The position numbers and the translations under genes were made by a program. A stretch of DNA of 64,000 nucleotides. It comes from Solirubrobacter deserti. GTDB lineage: Bacteria > Actinomycetota > Thermoleophilia > Solirubrobacterales > Solirubrobacteraceae. Location of the stretch: the NCBI RefSeq assembly GCF_003344625.1, contig NZ_QPKJ02000004.1, positions 372,001 through 436,000 on the forward strand, written 5' to 3'. This document shows positions 50,968-59,901 of the stretch, in pieces; position 1 is the first letter of the stretch; every line of letters begins with the position of its first letter. The notes under the pieces are model-generated. The model had not been told where the DNA came from. It saw only the letters and a list, made by a program, of their open reading frames with translations, and made no database searches.

Positions 50968-52012
50968 CGTCCGCCATCACGTCGAGCACGCCGCGCGCGT
51001 TGCGGGCGGCGTCGAAGCGCTCGGCGGCCCGCGCGTGCCCCGCTCGGCCCAGCCGCGCGCGGAGCGCGGGGTCGAGCAGCCGCTCGATGGCCGCGCGGAC
51101 GGCGTCGGTGTCGTTCGGCGCCGTCAGCAGTCCCGTCTCCCCGTCCGCGACCATCTCCGGGATCGCGCCGACGCGGGTGGAGACGACGGGCAGGCCGACG
51201 GCCATGGCCTCGAGCACCACGTGTGGCGATGCGTCGGCCGCCGTGGGCAGCACGAACAGGTCGCAGTCGGCGTAGAGCTCGTGCAGCACGGCACTGCCGG
51301 GCCGGACGTCGTTGTGGACGGTCACCCCGGCGCGCGGCGCAACCTGGCTCTGGGTGACGATGTGCACGTCGACGTCGAGTCCGTCGACGGCCCGCAGGAG
51401 CGTCTCTCCGCCCTTGCGGGCGAAGTTGCCCCCGACGAACAGCACGCGCGGGCGTTCCCGCGCCTCGCGGACCGGCGGCGCGGCAGGCACGCTCGTGCCC
51501 GCCGGGATCAGGCGGATGACCGCCGGGTCGACGCCGTAGTCGTCGATCAGCGACGCGCGGACCCACTCGCTCCACGCCACCAAGCCCGCCGCCGAGCGCA
51601 GCGCGCCGGCGACGACCGCGCGCTTGGCCGCTTCCACCCGCCGCCCGCCGACCGCGTGGTCGTAGCCCACCGCCACCTCGTCGAGGTTGACGGGGGTGGC
51701 GTCGAGCGAGATGACGGTCGGCACCCGCCGCATCACGTCACGCGAGAACAGCGATGCGGTCTGCGTGTGGAACAGCAGCGCGTCCCATGGGCGCCGGTGC
51801 ATCGCCAACAACCGGCGGGCGCGGAAGCTGGCGCGCAGCGACCAGTTCGAGCGCAGCCCCGGCAGGCGGCGCTCCACCAGCCCGCGCGGCGGGTAGGTCA
51901 TCGCAAACCAGGACGCCGCGACGGTCGGATCGGCGGCCGCCGCCTCGCGCAGCAGCCGCTCGAAGGTCACGTGGCCGACGGTGTACTCGGTCACGAAGCC
52001 GAACTCAGGCAC
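50951..52012 (-). CDS. Family 4 glycosyltransferase
   Basis: A protein of 353 residues with GT-B features: RPRVLFVGGNFARKGGETLL, DLFVLPTAADASPHVVLEAM and GLPVVSTRVGAIPEMV. It resembles mannosyl- or glucosyltransferases of group 1. GTG 52012 overlaps the upstream GT14 gene by eight bases, so the two are co-transcribed. Confidence 0.87.
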   Translation of the reverse strand: MPEFGFVTEYTVGHVTFERLLREAAAADPTVAASWFAMTYPPRGLVERRLPGLRSNWSLRASFRARRLLAMHRRPWDALLFHTQTASLFSRDVMRRVPTVISLDATPVNLDEVAVGYDHAVGGRRVEAAKRAVVAGALRSAAGLVAWSEWVRASLIDDYGVDPAVIRLIPAGTSVPAAPPVREARERPRVLFVGGNFARKGGETLLRAVDGLDVDVHIVTQSQVAPRAGVTVHNDVRPGSAVLHELYADCDLFVLPTAADASPHVVLEAMAVGLPVVSTRVGAIPEMVADGETGLLTAPNDTDAVRAAIERLLDPALRARLGRAGHARAAERFDAARNARGVLDVMADVSRAR

Positions 52013-52889
52013 TCAGGAGCTCCTCGTCGATCCGGTCGAGGATGCGGCTGTCGACCTCGTCGTGGAACTTGCGCGCGAACAGCTTCGCCCGTGACACGCC
52101 GCCGGCCTCGGAGGAGTTGCGGGCCGAGTCGGCGAGCCGCTCGAAGTCGTCGAGCGTGAACGTGTGCGGGTGAGCCGCGCCCAGGGTCCACTCCATGTGC
52201 CACAGATGCTCGCCGATCACGACGCCGGAGCGCTCGCAGTTGTTGAGCGCCGTCTGCAGGTAGTGCTCGTCCACGGCCCAGACGTGGTGGTGGAAGCGCG
52301 GCACCTCAGGGTGCTCACGCGTGTAGTCCAGGATGGACTGGGCGGTCGCGCGGTCGAGCACCATGAAGGCCGAGCCCCCGTACGGGCGCACCCCCGCCGG
52401 GTAGGGCCGCGGGAGCGGGATCCGGAAGCGGCGGCGGCGGATCGGCGTGTGCCAGTAGCGGATGCGCCACATGCCGCCGTCCGGGCCGTACACGTCCGAC
52501 GGCATCGGCCAGGTCGCCGCGAAGGTCTGGCCGGCGTACGGCTCCAGGAAGTCGACGATCCGCTCCACGGGGCGCAGCAGGTAGTCCTGGCCGCTGAACA
52601 AGACGATGTGCTCGGGCGGCTCGGGCTCGTCGAGGATCCGCTGCAGCCCGCGCAGGTACGCCTCGACGGTGTTCCACGACGCCCACGGCGTCGACATCCG
52701 GTCGAGCAGGTGCAGGTGGGGATGCTCGGGCAGCGCCGCGCGGATCGCCGAGAACAGGGCCGGCTGCGTCTTGCGGTCGATGTGCAGATAGATGGAACTA
52801 CGGGGCGAGAGCAGACGCCGCGCCTGGCGACCGAGCTGCTCCGGGCCGCGGTGCGCGAGAATCAAGAAGGCCACGGCGGGGCGGCTCAC
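52005..52889 (-). CDS. Family 14 glycosyltransferase (core-2/I-branching type)
   Basis: A protein of 294 residues. AFLILAHRGPEQLGRQARRL and SIYLHIDRKTQ are characteristic starts of GT14 (beta-1,6-N-acetylglucosaminyltransferase) proteins; FSGQDYLLRPVERI and AVDEHYLQTALNN follow. In bacteria such enzymes add branching sugars. TACGCT lies nine bases before the GTG on the minus strand, so it probably has its own promoter. It is divergent from the FkbM gene at 52964. Confidence 0.82.
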   Translation of the reverse strand: MSRPAVAFLILAHRGPEQLGRQARRLLSPRSSIYLHIDRKTQPALFSAIRAALPEHPHLHLLDRMSTPWASWNTVEAYLRGLQRILDEPEPPEHIVLFSGQDYLLRPVERIVDFLEPYAGQTFAATWPMPSDVYGPDGGMWRIRYWHTPIRRRRFRIPLPRPYPAGVRPYGGSAFMVLDRATAQSILDYTREHPEVPRFHHHVWAVDEHYLQTALNNCERSGVVIGEHLWHMEWTLGAAHPHTFTLDDFERLADSARNSSEAGGVSRAKLFARKFHDEVDSRILDRIDEELLSA

Positions 52890-52950
52890 GGGCGCGGAAG
52901 CGTAGCGCGCGCGGCTGGGAGGCTTCAGCGCATCCGCGCCGACCAGCCAA

Positions 52951-52956
52951 TAGGCT
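52951..52956 (+). promoter_or_regulatory. Candidate -10 box for the FkbM-lasso operon
   Basis: TAGGCT, seven bases before GTG 52964. No other box of this quality is seen before the lasso genes until 59889. Confidence 0.45.
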
Positions 52957-52963
52957 GCGCAGG

Positions 52964-53851
52964 GTGCGAGTGTCGGAGTCCAACGCCGTGTTCGAGCTGG
53001 TCCGCCGGATCGAGGCGAGGTCCGGCACCCGGATCGCCGCGGGGCTGCGCGCTGCGGTGCGCGTGGCGCGAGTGATGCCCGGCATGCGCGAGCGCGCGCG
53101 GATCGTGCTGGTGGGGCTGGCGCTTGGCACCCGCCGGGTCCGCCGCCCGCTCGCCGTGTACCTGCGCGGCCCCAGTGGGCGGCACCGCTTCCTGCTGCCG
53201 GACGTCGCGGCCCTGCGCGTCCTGGAAGAGGTGTTCTGCAACGGCGAGTACGCCATCACGCTGCCGCAGCCACCCGCCCGGGTCATCGACCTCGGCAGCA
53301 ACGTCGGCGCGACGATCCTCTACTTCACGTGGCAGTTCCCGGGCTGTGAGGTCGTCGGCGTGGAGCCGAGCCCGTCGCTGTTCAAGGTCCTGGAGGCCAA
53401 CGTCGGCGGCCTGCCGAACGTGCGGCTCGTCAATGCCGCGGTCAGCGCCTCCACGGAGCCCGTCACGTTCTTCGAGGGTCTGGAGAGCTGGCAGGGCTCG
53501 ACGATGGGAAGCGCGTGGGTCGACGAGGAGCACGCGGTCACGGTCGCAGCGGTCCAGCTGGACGACCTCATCGGCGAAGCGGGAGCGGACCTGCTCAAGA
53601 TCGACATCGAAGGCGGCGAGTTCGACGTGCTGCCGGCGACGACGCGCCTGCGGGACGTGGTGAGCGTGTTCGGGGAGATCCACGCCGACCCGGACGACGA
53701 GCGCACCCGCGCGCTCCTGGCGCTGTTCGACGGCTATGACGTCACGAGCACGCCCCCGACGCCCGGGGCCACGCTGTGGCGGACCATGTTCTCGGCGGTC
53801 CGTGACGCCCGGGCGCTCCAGCCGTCCGCGGGCGCCACGCAGGCTCCGTGA
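52964..53851 (+). CDS. FkbM-family methyltransferase coupled to the lasso cluster
   Basis: A protein of 295 residues, third of the long paralogues: RRPLAVYLRGPSGRHRFLLP, ARVIDLGSNVGATILYF, VVGVEPSPSLFKVLEANVG and LLKIDIEGGEFDVLPA. Its TGA overlaps the GTG of the nucleotidyltransferase gene (GTGA), so it is co-translated with the lasso operon. It may methylate the lasso peptide or, like its paralogues, a surface glycan. The sequence alone does not decide. Confidence 0.8.
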   Translation: MRVSESNAVFELVRRIEARSGTRIAAGLRAAVRVARVMPGMRERARIVLVGLALGTRRVRRPLAVYLRGPSGRHRFLLPDVAALRVLEEVFCNGEYAITLPQPPARVIDLGSNVGATILYFTWQFPGCEVVGVEPSPSLFKVLEANVGGLPNVRLVNAAVSASTEPVTFFEGLESWQGSTMGSAWVDEEHAVTVAAVQLDDLIGEAGADLLKIDIEGGEFDVLPATTRLRDVVSVFGEIHADPDDERTRALLALFDGYDVTSTPPTPGATLWRTMFSAVRDARALQPSAGATQAP

Positions 53852-54984
53852 GCGCCCATGCCGCCGAGTCCGAGCTCGCCCGCTGGGCGGTGAGCGCGCG
53901 CGCCGGCCGCGACCGCACCCGTGACCGCGCGCGCGGCTGGCTCGCGGACGCCGACCCGCGGCGGCTGGCCGCGGAGGTGACGCGGCTGGGGGTCGCGGGA
54001 GCGTCGGCTCCGAGGCTGCGCGAGCTGGCCGACGAGCGCTTCGCGGCGACGCTCGACGCCGAGCTCGCCGAAGTCCGGGCCATCTCCCAAGCGGCCGCCG
54101 CGCGCCAGCGGGTGGCGTCGATGGCGGTGCTCGCCGCGCTCGCCGCCCACGAAATCGCGGCCGTGCCGCTGAAGGGCGTGCTGATGGCCGAGCGCCTGTA
54201 CGGCGATGCCGCTGCCCGCTATTCCTCGGACATCGACGTGCTCGTGCGTGCGCAGGATCTCCGGCCGGCGGTGGAGGTCGCGCGCGGGCTCGGGTACGGC
54301 GAGCCCACCGACCCGGTCGATGCCTCCGGGCTCCCGCTGCTGCACTTCGCGCTCGACGGCGATCCCGCCCTGGAGCTGCACTGGCGCGTGCACTGGTTCG
54401 AGACGGACTTCGCGGCCCGCGCCCTCGCGCGCGCCGAGCCCGGGCCGGTGCTGCGCCGTGCCGACGAGCTGGCGATGCTGCTGCTGTTCTACGCGCGCGA
54501 CGGGCTCACGGGGCTCCGTCAACCCGCTGACATCGCGGCCTGGTGGGATCGGTACGGGGAGGACGAGGTGCTCGCGGAGCTGCGGGCCGTCGCCGACGAG
54601 GCGCCCGCGCTGGCCGACGCGCTCAAGGCGGGCGCCGCGACCGCGGCGCGCACGGTCGCCACGCCGGACCCGTGGGACGGGCGCGGGGCCGTGACCTTCG
54701 CGGCACGGCTGGCGAACTGGCGCCTGGCCGGCTCCGAGGACCGGCTGCGCGCCGACGCGTCGCTCGTTGACATCGCGTTGGCGCCGCGGGGCGAAAAGCT
54801 GACCACGCTGCGGCGTCACGCGCTCATCTCGCTGCCGGAGATGGAGGGCTGGCATCGACCCGTCGCGGGCGGCGTGGTGGGCCGCCGCATCGAGCAGATG
54901 ACCCGTCCGGCCAAGCTCGGACTGCGGTGGCTGCAGGCGAGTGCGCGCGTCTTTCGCCGCACCGTCCGCTCTCACATCCGGTAA
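53848..54984 (+). CDS. Nucleotidyltransferase-family protein of the lasso cluster
   Basis: A protein of 378 residues. Residues 105-200 hold the nucleotidyltransferase motif: AAVPLKGVLMAERLYG, then RYSSDIDVLVRAQDL with Asp128 and Asp130 in DxD spacing, followed by LELHWRVHWF. This is the PF14907 type, which often sits in lasso and other RiPP clusters as a tailoring enzyme. The C-terminal half is helical and basic. GTG start coupled to the FkbM gene; 41 bases separate it from B2. Possible role: transferring a nucleotide or related group to the peptide. Confidence 0.75.
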   Translation: MSAHAAESELARWAVSARAGRDRTRDRARGWLADADPRRLAAEVTRLGVAGASAPRLRELADERFAATLDAELAEVRAISQAAAARQRVASMAVLAALAAHEIAAVPLKGVLMAERLYGDAAARYSSDIDVLVRAQDLRPAVEVARGLGYGEPTDPVDASGLPLLHFALDGDPALELHWRVHWFETDFAARALARAEPGPVLRRADELAMLLLFYARDGLTGLRQPADIAAWWDRYGEDEVLAELRAVADEAPALADALKAGAATAARTVATPDPWDGRGAVTFAARLANWRLAGSEDRLRADASLVDIALAPRGEKLTTLRRHALISLPEMEGWHRPVAGGVVGRRIEQMTRPAKLGLRWLQASARVFRRTVRSHIR

Positions 54985-55025
54985 TTTGGGCGGCGTTGCC
55001 GATCGCCTCGGACCGCCCCGGACCC

Positions 55026-55457
55026 ATGAGGTCTGCCATTGAGGCGCCGCGTGCCGGTGGCCTCTCGACGCTCGCGAAGCTGGTCCTGGCGGGCGAGATC
55101 GTGGGCGTCTACGCCCGCGCCCGGTGGCTGCTCCGCAGCCACGACGCGCCGTCGACGCTCCAGCGCCTGCGCTCGCCGAGCCGCGGGCGCCGCGCCACCG
55201 GGCAGCCGCCCGCCGGGTTGGGCCGGCACCTGGCGTGGGCGACGGTCAAGGTGCTCGCCGTGCTCCCCGTCGACGACCGGTGCCTGCTGCAGTCGCTGGT
55301 CCTCGCGCGCCTGATGGCCGTGCGCGGGCTGGCCCACGAGGTCGTGTTCAGCGTCGCGAGCGGTGCGGGCTTCGAAGCCCACTGCTGGGTGGAGACGGGC
55401 GGGGCCGCGCTGCTGGAACCGGGCGGGGACGCTCACATCGAGATCCTGCGCCTGTGA
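55026..55457 (+). CDS. Lasso peptide B2 protein (transglutaminase-like leader protease)
   Basis: A protein of 143 residues, typical of split B2 proteins. The catalytic Cys86 is in VDDRCLLQSLVLARL and the His119 in GFEAHCWVETGG, with an Asp expected near the end (EPGGDAHIEI). It cleaves the leader peptide from the precursor so that the core amine can form the ring. The N-terminal helices (LSTLAKLVLAGEIVGVYARA) are also typical. It overlaps the ABC ATPase gene as GTGA. B1, the other half, lies four genes downstream. Confidence 0.9.
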   Translation: MRSAIEAPRAGGLSTLAKLVLAGEIVGVYARARWLLRSHDAPSTLQRLRSPSRGRRATGQPPAGLGRHLAWATVKVLAVLPVDDRCLLQSLVLARLMAVRGLAHEVVFSVASGAGFEAHCWVETGGAALLEPGGDAHIEILRL

Positions 55458-56110
55458 GTGACCTTCGAGCGCACGGCGTGCACAAGACCTGGCGCGGCGG
55501 CCCGACGGTGCTCGAGGGCGCTTCGCTGGACGTGCCCGCGGGGACCTCGACGCTGCTCACGGGGCGCAACGGCGCGGGCAAGACGACCCTGCTGCGCATC
55601 CTCGCCGGCCTGATCGGCGCCGACGCCGGGGAGGTCCGGTACGGCGACCTGGACCCCGAGCGTTCGGCGACCGACTATCGGCGCCGGATGGCGTACCTCG
55701 GCGTCGTCTCGGCGGGGCTGTACCCGCGCTTGAAGGTCCGCCACCATCTCGACCTGTGGGCGCGGCTGGCGTACCTGTCCGCGGCCGAGCAGGACGCGCG
55801 CACCGCCGAGATGGTGGAGGCGTTCGCCCTGCGCGAGCTGCTCGACCGCCGCCCGGATCGCATGTCCATGGGCCAGCGCCAGCGCCTGCGGCTGGCCGGT
55901 ACGTTCCTCCACGGGCCCGAGCTCGTGCTCCTCGACGAGCCCGCGAACTCGCTCGACGACGTCGGCCTGGAGCTGCTGCGCACGATGGTGGCCCGCACGC
56001 GCGCGTCGGGCGGCGTGCTCGTCTGGGCGCAGCCGTTCGGCGAGGGCGCGCACGGCATCGACTTCGACGCGCACTGGGTGCTGGAGGGTGGGAAGCTGGT
56101 GCCGGCATGA
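55454..56110 (+). CDS. ABC transporter ATPase of the lasso cluster
   Basis: A protein of 218 residues. Walker A is GRNGAGKTTLL, the signature is MSMGQRQRLRLAG (variant of LSGGQ) and Walker B is LVLLDEPANSLDD. The short size and the next gene encoding an ABC-2 permease indicate a two-gene exporter. Lasso clusters often export the mature peptide by an ABC transporter that also gives immunity. Start GTG overlaps B2; stop overlaps the permease. Confidence 0.88.
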   Translation: MSDLRAHGVHKTWRGGPTVLEGASLDVPAGTSTLLTGRNGAGKTTLLRILAGLIGADAGEVRYGDLDPERSATDYRRRMAYLGVVSAGLYPRLKVRHHLDLWARLAYLSAAEQDARTAEMVEAFALRELLDRRPDRMSMGQRQRLRLAGTFLHGPELVLLDEPANSLDDVGLELLRTMVARTRASGGVLVWAQPFGEGAHGIDFDAHWVLEGGKLVPA

Positions 56111-56913
56111 GCCGGGCGGCGTGGCGGGCCACACAGGCGATGGTCCTGCGGGACCTGCGGATCCTGCTCTCGTACCGCTTCCGCTGGATCTCGATCCTGC
56201 TCGGCCCGGCGGTGTTCGTCGTGCTCTTCTACTACGTGTCGCGGCTCGTCGTCGTCGAGTCCGTCGGGTCCTCGGACGGCTACTTCTCGTTCGTGATCAC
56301 CGGCATGGCCGGGCTGGCCGTGCTCACCGCCGCCGTGTCCGAGGTGTCCACGACGCTGCGCAACGAGCAGATCGCGGGCACGCTCGAGCGCCTGGCGACG
56401 TCCGCCTTCGGGCCCCTGCGCGCGTGCGTGGCCATGACGGTGTACCCCGTGTTGCAGGCCATGGTCGTGGGCATGGTGACGATCCTGATGGGGATGGCGA
56501 TCGGCAACCTGCGTCCCGGGCTCCCGGAGCTCGTGGCGGCCGTGCCCGCGCTGGCGCTCGTCGCCTTCGCGTTCGCGCCACTGGGGCTGCTGGCCGCGGC
56601 CCTCACCTTCGTCGTGCGCCAGGCGACGATGGGGGTGACGCTCATGATCACCGTCTTCTCCGTGGTCGCCGGCGTGTACTTCCCCATCTCGCTGCTGCCG
56701 GAGTGGATCCGCTGGACGTCGGACGTGCAGCCCTTCACCCCGGCCGTCGGCATCCTGCGGCACCTGCTGGCGACCTCCCCGCTGGAGGGGTCCGTCTGGG
56801 GCGACGCCGCGCGGCTCGCCGCGTTCACCGTGGTATTGCTGCCCCTGAGCCTGATCGCGCTCCGGGCCGCGCTCGCGCACGCCCGCGCGCGCGGCACAAT
56901 GACCGAATATTAA
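56107..56913 (+). CDS. ABC-2-type permease of the lasso cluster
   Basis: A protein of 268 residues with six helices. RILLSYRFRWISILLGP near the start and QATMGVTLMITVFSVVAGVYFP in the middle are typical of ABC-2 permeases. It follows its ATPase with an ATGA overlap. Together they probably export the lasso peptide and protect the producer. Confidence 0.85.
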   Translation: MSRAAWRATQAMVLRDLRILLSYRFRWISILLGPAVFVVLFYYVSRLVVVESVGSSDGYFSFVITGMAGLAVLTAAVSEVSTTLRNEQIAGTLERLATSAFGPLRACVAMTVYPVLQAMVVGMVTILMGMAIGNLRPGLPELVAAVPALALVAFAFAPLGLLAAALTFVVRQATMGVTLMITVFSVVAGVYFPISLLPEWIRWTSDVQPFTPAVGILRHLLATSPLEGSVWGDAARLAAFTVVLLPLSLIALRAALAHARARGTMTEY

Positions 56914-56933
56914 AGGCGCCGGAGACCTTGTCT

Positions 56934-57218
56934 TTGACCGATCCCCTCGTTCGGAACGTGTCCATCCCGGAGCACGTCGTCTTCCGCTCGTTCGCGAGTG
57001 AGACCGTCGTGCTCAACCTGCAGACGCAGAAGTTCCACGGGCTCAACGCCTCGGCCGGGCGGATGGTGGAGGTGCTCGGCCGTGAGAAGTCCGTCGGCGC
57101 GGCGCTCACGGAGATCGCGCGCGACTTCGAGCGCCCCGAGGCGGAGATCGAGCCGTACCTGCTCGAGTTCGTGGAGACCATGCTCGAGCGCGGACTGCTC
57201 GTCGTCACGGATGGTTGA
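56934..57218 (+). CDS. Lasso peptide B1 protein (PqqD-like recognition element)
   Basis: A protein of about 94 residues, the size of stand-alone PqqD-like proteins. It begins TDPLVRNVSIPEHVVFRSF and continues ETVVLNLQTQKFHGLNASAG, the winged-helix RiPP recognition fold. LNLxxxxxHGLNxSAG is characteristic. It binds the precursor leader and presents it to B2 and the cyclase. TTG 56934 is chosen because GGAG lies nine bases upstream; TTG 56928 is too close to it. Eight bases overlap the HPr-kinase-like gene. Confidence 0.88.
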   Translation: MTDPLVRNVSIPEHVVFRSFASETVVLNLQTQKFHGLNASAGRMVEVLGREKSVGAALTEIARDFERPEAEIEPYLLEFVETMLERGLLVVTDG

Positions 57219-58152
57219 CGCTCCCCGCGCCCGAGCGGGCCACGCGTTCGGGCTCGCGCTCGAGAGCGACTTCGACGTGCTCGGGCTCGTGCCCGACGCG
57301 GCCACGGAGCGGCTGCCGGAGTGCTCGCTGCGGCTCGTGGAGGGCGCGGCGCTGACCGCCGAGTGGGCCGGCGCGGGGGCGCGCTCGGTGCTGGTGGAGG
57401 GCGCCCCCGAGGCGCCCGCGGCGACGATCGACGTGCACGACGAGCTCGGGTATCGGCTCAGCGCGCGCTACTTCGGCACGTGCGTGGTGCGCCCGGGCGC
57501 GGCGCGCATCGACTGCGCGCCGCCGCCCGTGCCCGCCTGGCGCTGGCAGCGCTTCCTGGTCGGGCGCGTGCTGCCGTTCGCGGCGATGCACCGCGGGTAC
57601 GAGATCCTGCACGCCAGCGCGGTGGCGCTCGACGGCCGCGTGCTGGCCTTCGCGGGCGCGCGCGGGTGGGGGAAGACGTCGCTGGCCGTCAACCTCGTGC
57701 TCGGCGCGGGCGCCCGGCTGGTGACCGACGACGTGCTCGTCCTGGAGGTGCGCGACGGCAGGCCGTTCGTGCACCCGGGCCTGGGCGTCACCAACCTGCG
57801 CCCGCAGGAGGAGCAGCGGCTCGGGGCCGCGACCGCGCAGCTGGGGGACCGCCTCGGTCGCACGGGGCAGACCAAGTCCCATTACACCGTCGCCCGCGAG
57901 TCCCGTGCGCTTCCACTCGCTCGGCTGCACCTGCTCGGCGGCGGGGACGAGGACGCCGCGGTCATCCGGCCGGCGCGGGTGACCCCGGTGCAGCTGCTCG
58001 GCAATGCGTTCCTGGTCGGGGCGCGCGAGCCGGCCTCCTTGGCGCACCTGCTCGCGACGTGCGGAACGGTGGCCGAGACCGTCGAGATCGTGGAGGTCGC
58101 GCGGGGCCTCGTGGAAGGCCCCGCGGAGCTCGCCACCCGCCTGGCGGCATGA
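57211..58152 (+). CDS. HPr-kinase-like protein of the lasso cluster
   Basis: A protein of 313 residues. The Walker A loop is GARGWGKTS (Lys155), preceded by HASAVALDGRVLAFAG and followed by LVTDDVLVLEVRDG, the C-terminal half of HPr serine kinases. In known lasso clusters such as paeninodin, a similar kinase phosphorylates the C-terminal Ser of the precursor. The precursor here ends in Ser50, so the same reaction is plausible. The enzyme may also act in other ways, since the N-terminal half differs. The gene is coupled on both sides. Confidence 0.85.
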   Translation: MVDAPRARAGHAFGLALESDFDVLGLVPDAATERLPECSLRLVEGAALTAEWAGAGARSVLVEGAPEAPAATIDVHDELGYRLSARYFGTCVVRPGAARIDCAPPPVPAWRWQRFLVGRVLPFAAMHRGYEILHASAVALDGRVLAFAGARGWGKTSLAVNLVLGAGARLVTDDVLVLEVRDGRPFVHPGLGVTNLRPQEEQRLGAATAQLGDRLGRTGQTKSHYTVARESRALPLARLHLLGGGDEDAAVIRPARVTPVQLLGNAFLVGAREPASLAHLLATCGTVAETVEIVEVARGLVEGPAELATRLAA

Positions 58153-59846
58153 TCGCCGCGATCCTCGATCCCGGCGGGCGCCGCGCGGGGCCCGAGGCGG
58201 CGCTGCGACGGGCCGGGGCCACTGCGGTCGCCCGCTTCGGGGCGATGTGGCTCGGCTGGACCGGCGGACCGCCGCTGGAGGTCGACGGCGTGACGGTGCT
58301 CGTCGACGGGCCGGCCGGCGAGCGCGCCGCGTCCCTGCTCGCCGGGGCCGCGCGCGGGCGACCGCCGGCGCCCGAGGTCCCCACCGGCCTGGCCTGGGCC
58401 GCCGCCGAAGACCGCGGCGCCGCTGTCCGCGACCTCACCGGCGCCCGCCCGCTCTTCGTGCGCCGGGAGGGCGAGGTGACGTACCTCGCGTCCGAGGTGC
58501 GCGAGCTGCTCGCGCTGCTGCCGGGCGCGCCGGGCACCGACGATGAGGCCGCGGCCCTGTGGCTCGCGATGGAACCGCTCGGCCAGCGGACGCTGTACGC
58601 CGGCGTCGCGCCCGTCCCGGCGGGGCACTGGCGCGCGTTCGACGCGGCGAGCGCGCGGCGCTACTGGCAGCCGGCGCCGGAATCGCTGAGCCTGGGGCGC
58701 GAGGCCGCGGCGGAGCGGGTGTGGACCGCTCTGCGGGAGGCGGTCGGGCCGTGCGTGCGGGCGGCCGAACGGCCCGCGGTGCGCTTGAGCGGGGGCCTCG
58801 ACTCGAGCGCCGTGCTCGCCGCGGCGATCGCCGAGGGGGTGGTGCCCGCGGCCGTCAGCACCGTGTTCCCGCAATATCCCGAGGCCGACGAGGCGGAGTT
58901 GATCGCCGCGGTGGCGGGACAGCTGGGGGCGCCGTCGCGCACGTTCGCGGCCGGCCCGCGCGACCTGCTGGCCGACGGCGCCGCGTTCCTCGCGCGCTGG
59001 GGTGTGCCGCAGGAGTACCCCGGCCGCGGGCTGTTCCATCCGATGCTGGAGGCCGCGGCGGCGGCGCACGACGTGGTGCTCGACGGCGAGGGCGGTGACG
59101 AGCTGTTCGGGTGCGAGCCGTTCCTGCTCGCCGACCTCGTCCGCCACGGCCGGCTGGCCGCCGCGCGGCGGGTCGCGCACCGTCTCCCGGGCGCGCCCGA
59201 GCGGTTGCCGGCGCGTGCCTATCGCGTCATCGCGCGCCGCTGGGTGGCGGGACCGCTCGCACCGGCGCGCCTGCGTCCGCCGGCGCGGGTCGGCGCCGAC
59301 CTCGACTGGTTCGCGGACGCGATGACGCCGCGCGCCCGTGCGGCGGTGCGGGCACGCCGGGCGCAGCTCGACTGGCGGTCGCGCCCAGGCCCCCGGTGGC
59401 TTGCCCGGCGGATCGCGCTGATCGTCACGCTCCCGGCCGAGGCGGGCTCGGCCGACTACCTGCGCCGCGTCACGGCCATGGCGGGCGTGTCCGGCGCCAG
59501 CCCGCTGACCGACCGGCGACTGGTCGAGACCGTGCTCTCGCTGCCACCCGAGCACGCCTTCGATCGCCGCCGGGACAAGGAGCTGCTGCGGACCGCGCTC
59601 GCCGGGCACGTCCCGGACGTGGTCCGCCTGCGCGCGGAGAAGTCGCACTTCGGCGACGCCGTCCTCGACAACCTCGACCGGGCCGCGCTGCTCGAGCGGC
59701 TCACCCCGGACCTCGCGCCGTATCTCGACGTGGCGCGCGTGCGCCGCCAGGTGCAAGCCGGCCCTGACGCCCACCCCCGCGGCCGGGCCGGATGGATGTT
59801 CGAGAGCTGGCGCGCGGCGATGCTCGCCACCTTCCTGACGCGCTGA
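58149..59846 (+). CDS. Lasso cyclase (asparagine-synthetase-like C protein)
   Basis: A protein of 565 residues. The C-terminal synthetase domain has the ATP-binding SGGLDSSA (Ser214-Ser219), followed by FPQYPEADEAELIAAVA and DGEGGDELFGCEPFLL. The N-terminal half lacks the Cys2 of true asparagine synthetases (it starts MIAAILDPGG), so it has lost glutaminase activity, as in lasso cyclases. It activates the Asp side chain of the precursor with ATP and joins it to the Gly1 amine. Its stop is 55 bases before the precursor start. Confidence 0.92.
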   Translation: MIAAILDPGGRRAGPEAALRRAGATAVARFGAMWLGWTGGPPLEVDGVTVLVDGPAGERAASLLAGAARGRPPAPEVPTGLAWAAAEDRGAAVRDLTGARPLFVRREGEVTYLASEVRELLALLPGAPGTDDEAAALWLAMEPLGQRTLYAGVAPVPAGHWRAFDAASARRYWQPAPESLSLGREAAAERVWTALREAVGPCVRAAERPAVRLSGGLDSSAVLAAAIAEGVVPAAVSTVFPQYPEADEAELIAAVAGQLGAPSRTFAAGPRDLLADGAAFLARWGVPQEYPGRGLFHPMLEAAAAAHDVVLDGEGGDELFGCEPFLLADLVRHGRLAAARRVAHRLPGAPERLPARAYRVIARRWVAGPLAPARLRPPARVGADLDWFADAMTPRARAAVRARRAQLDWRSRPGPRWLARRIALIVTLPAEAGSADYLRRVTAMAGVSGASPLTDRRLVETVLSLPPEHAFDRRRDKELLRTALAGHVPDVVRLRAEKSHFGDAVLDNLDRAALLERLTPDLAPYLDVARVRRQVQAGPDAHPRGRAGWMFESWRAAMLATFLTR

Positions 59847-59865
59847 CCTCCTCCTTTTCTTCGTC

Positions 59866-59894
59866 TTGTCCCCGGGCGCCCGCTGACCCAGAAT
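59866..59894 (+). promoter_or_regulatory. Separate promoter for the lasso precursor
   Basis: TTGTCC (59866-59871), a 17-base spacer and CAGAAT (59889-59894), then seven bases to GTG 59902. Each box matches the standard bacterial consensus at four of six positions with ideal spacing. The -10 lies inside a GACCC/GGGTC inverted repeat, so a regulator could bind there. Confidence 0.45.
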
Positions 59895-59901
59895 CCGGGT
59901 C

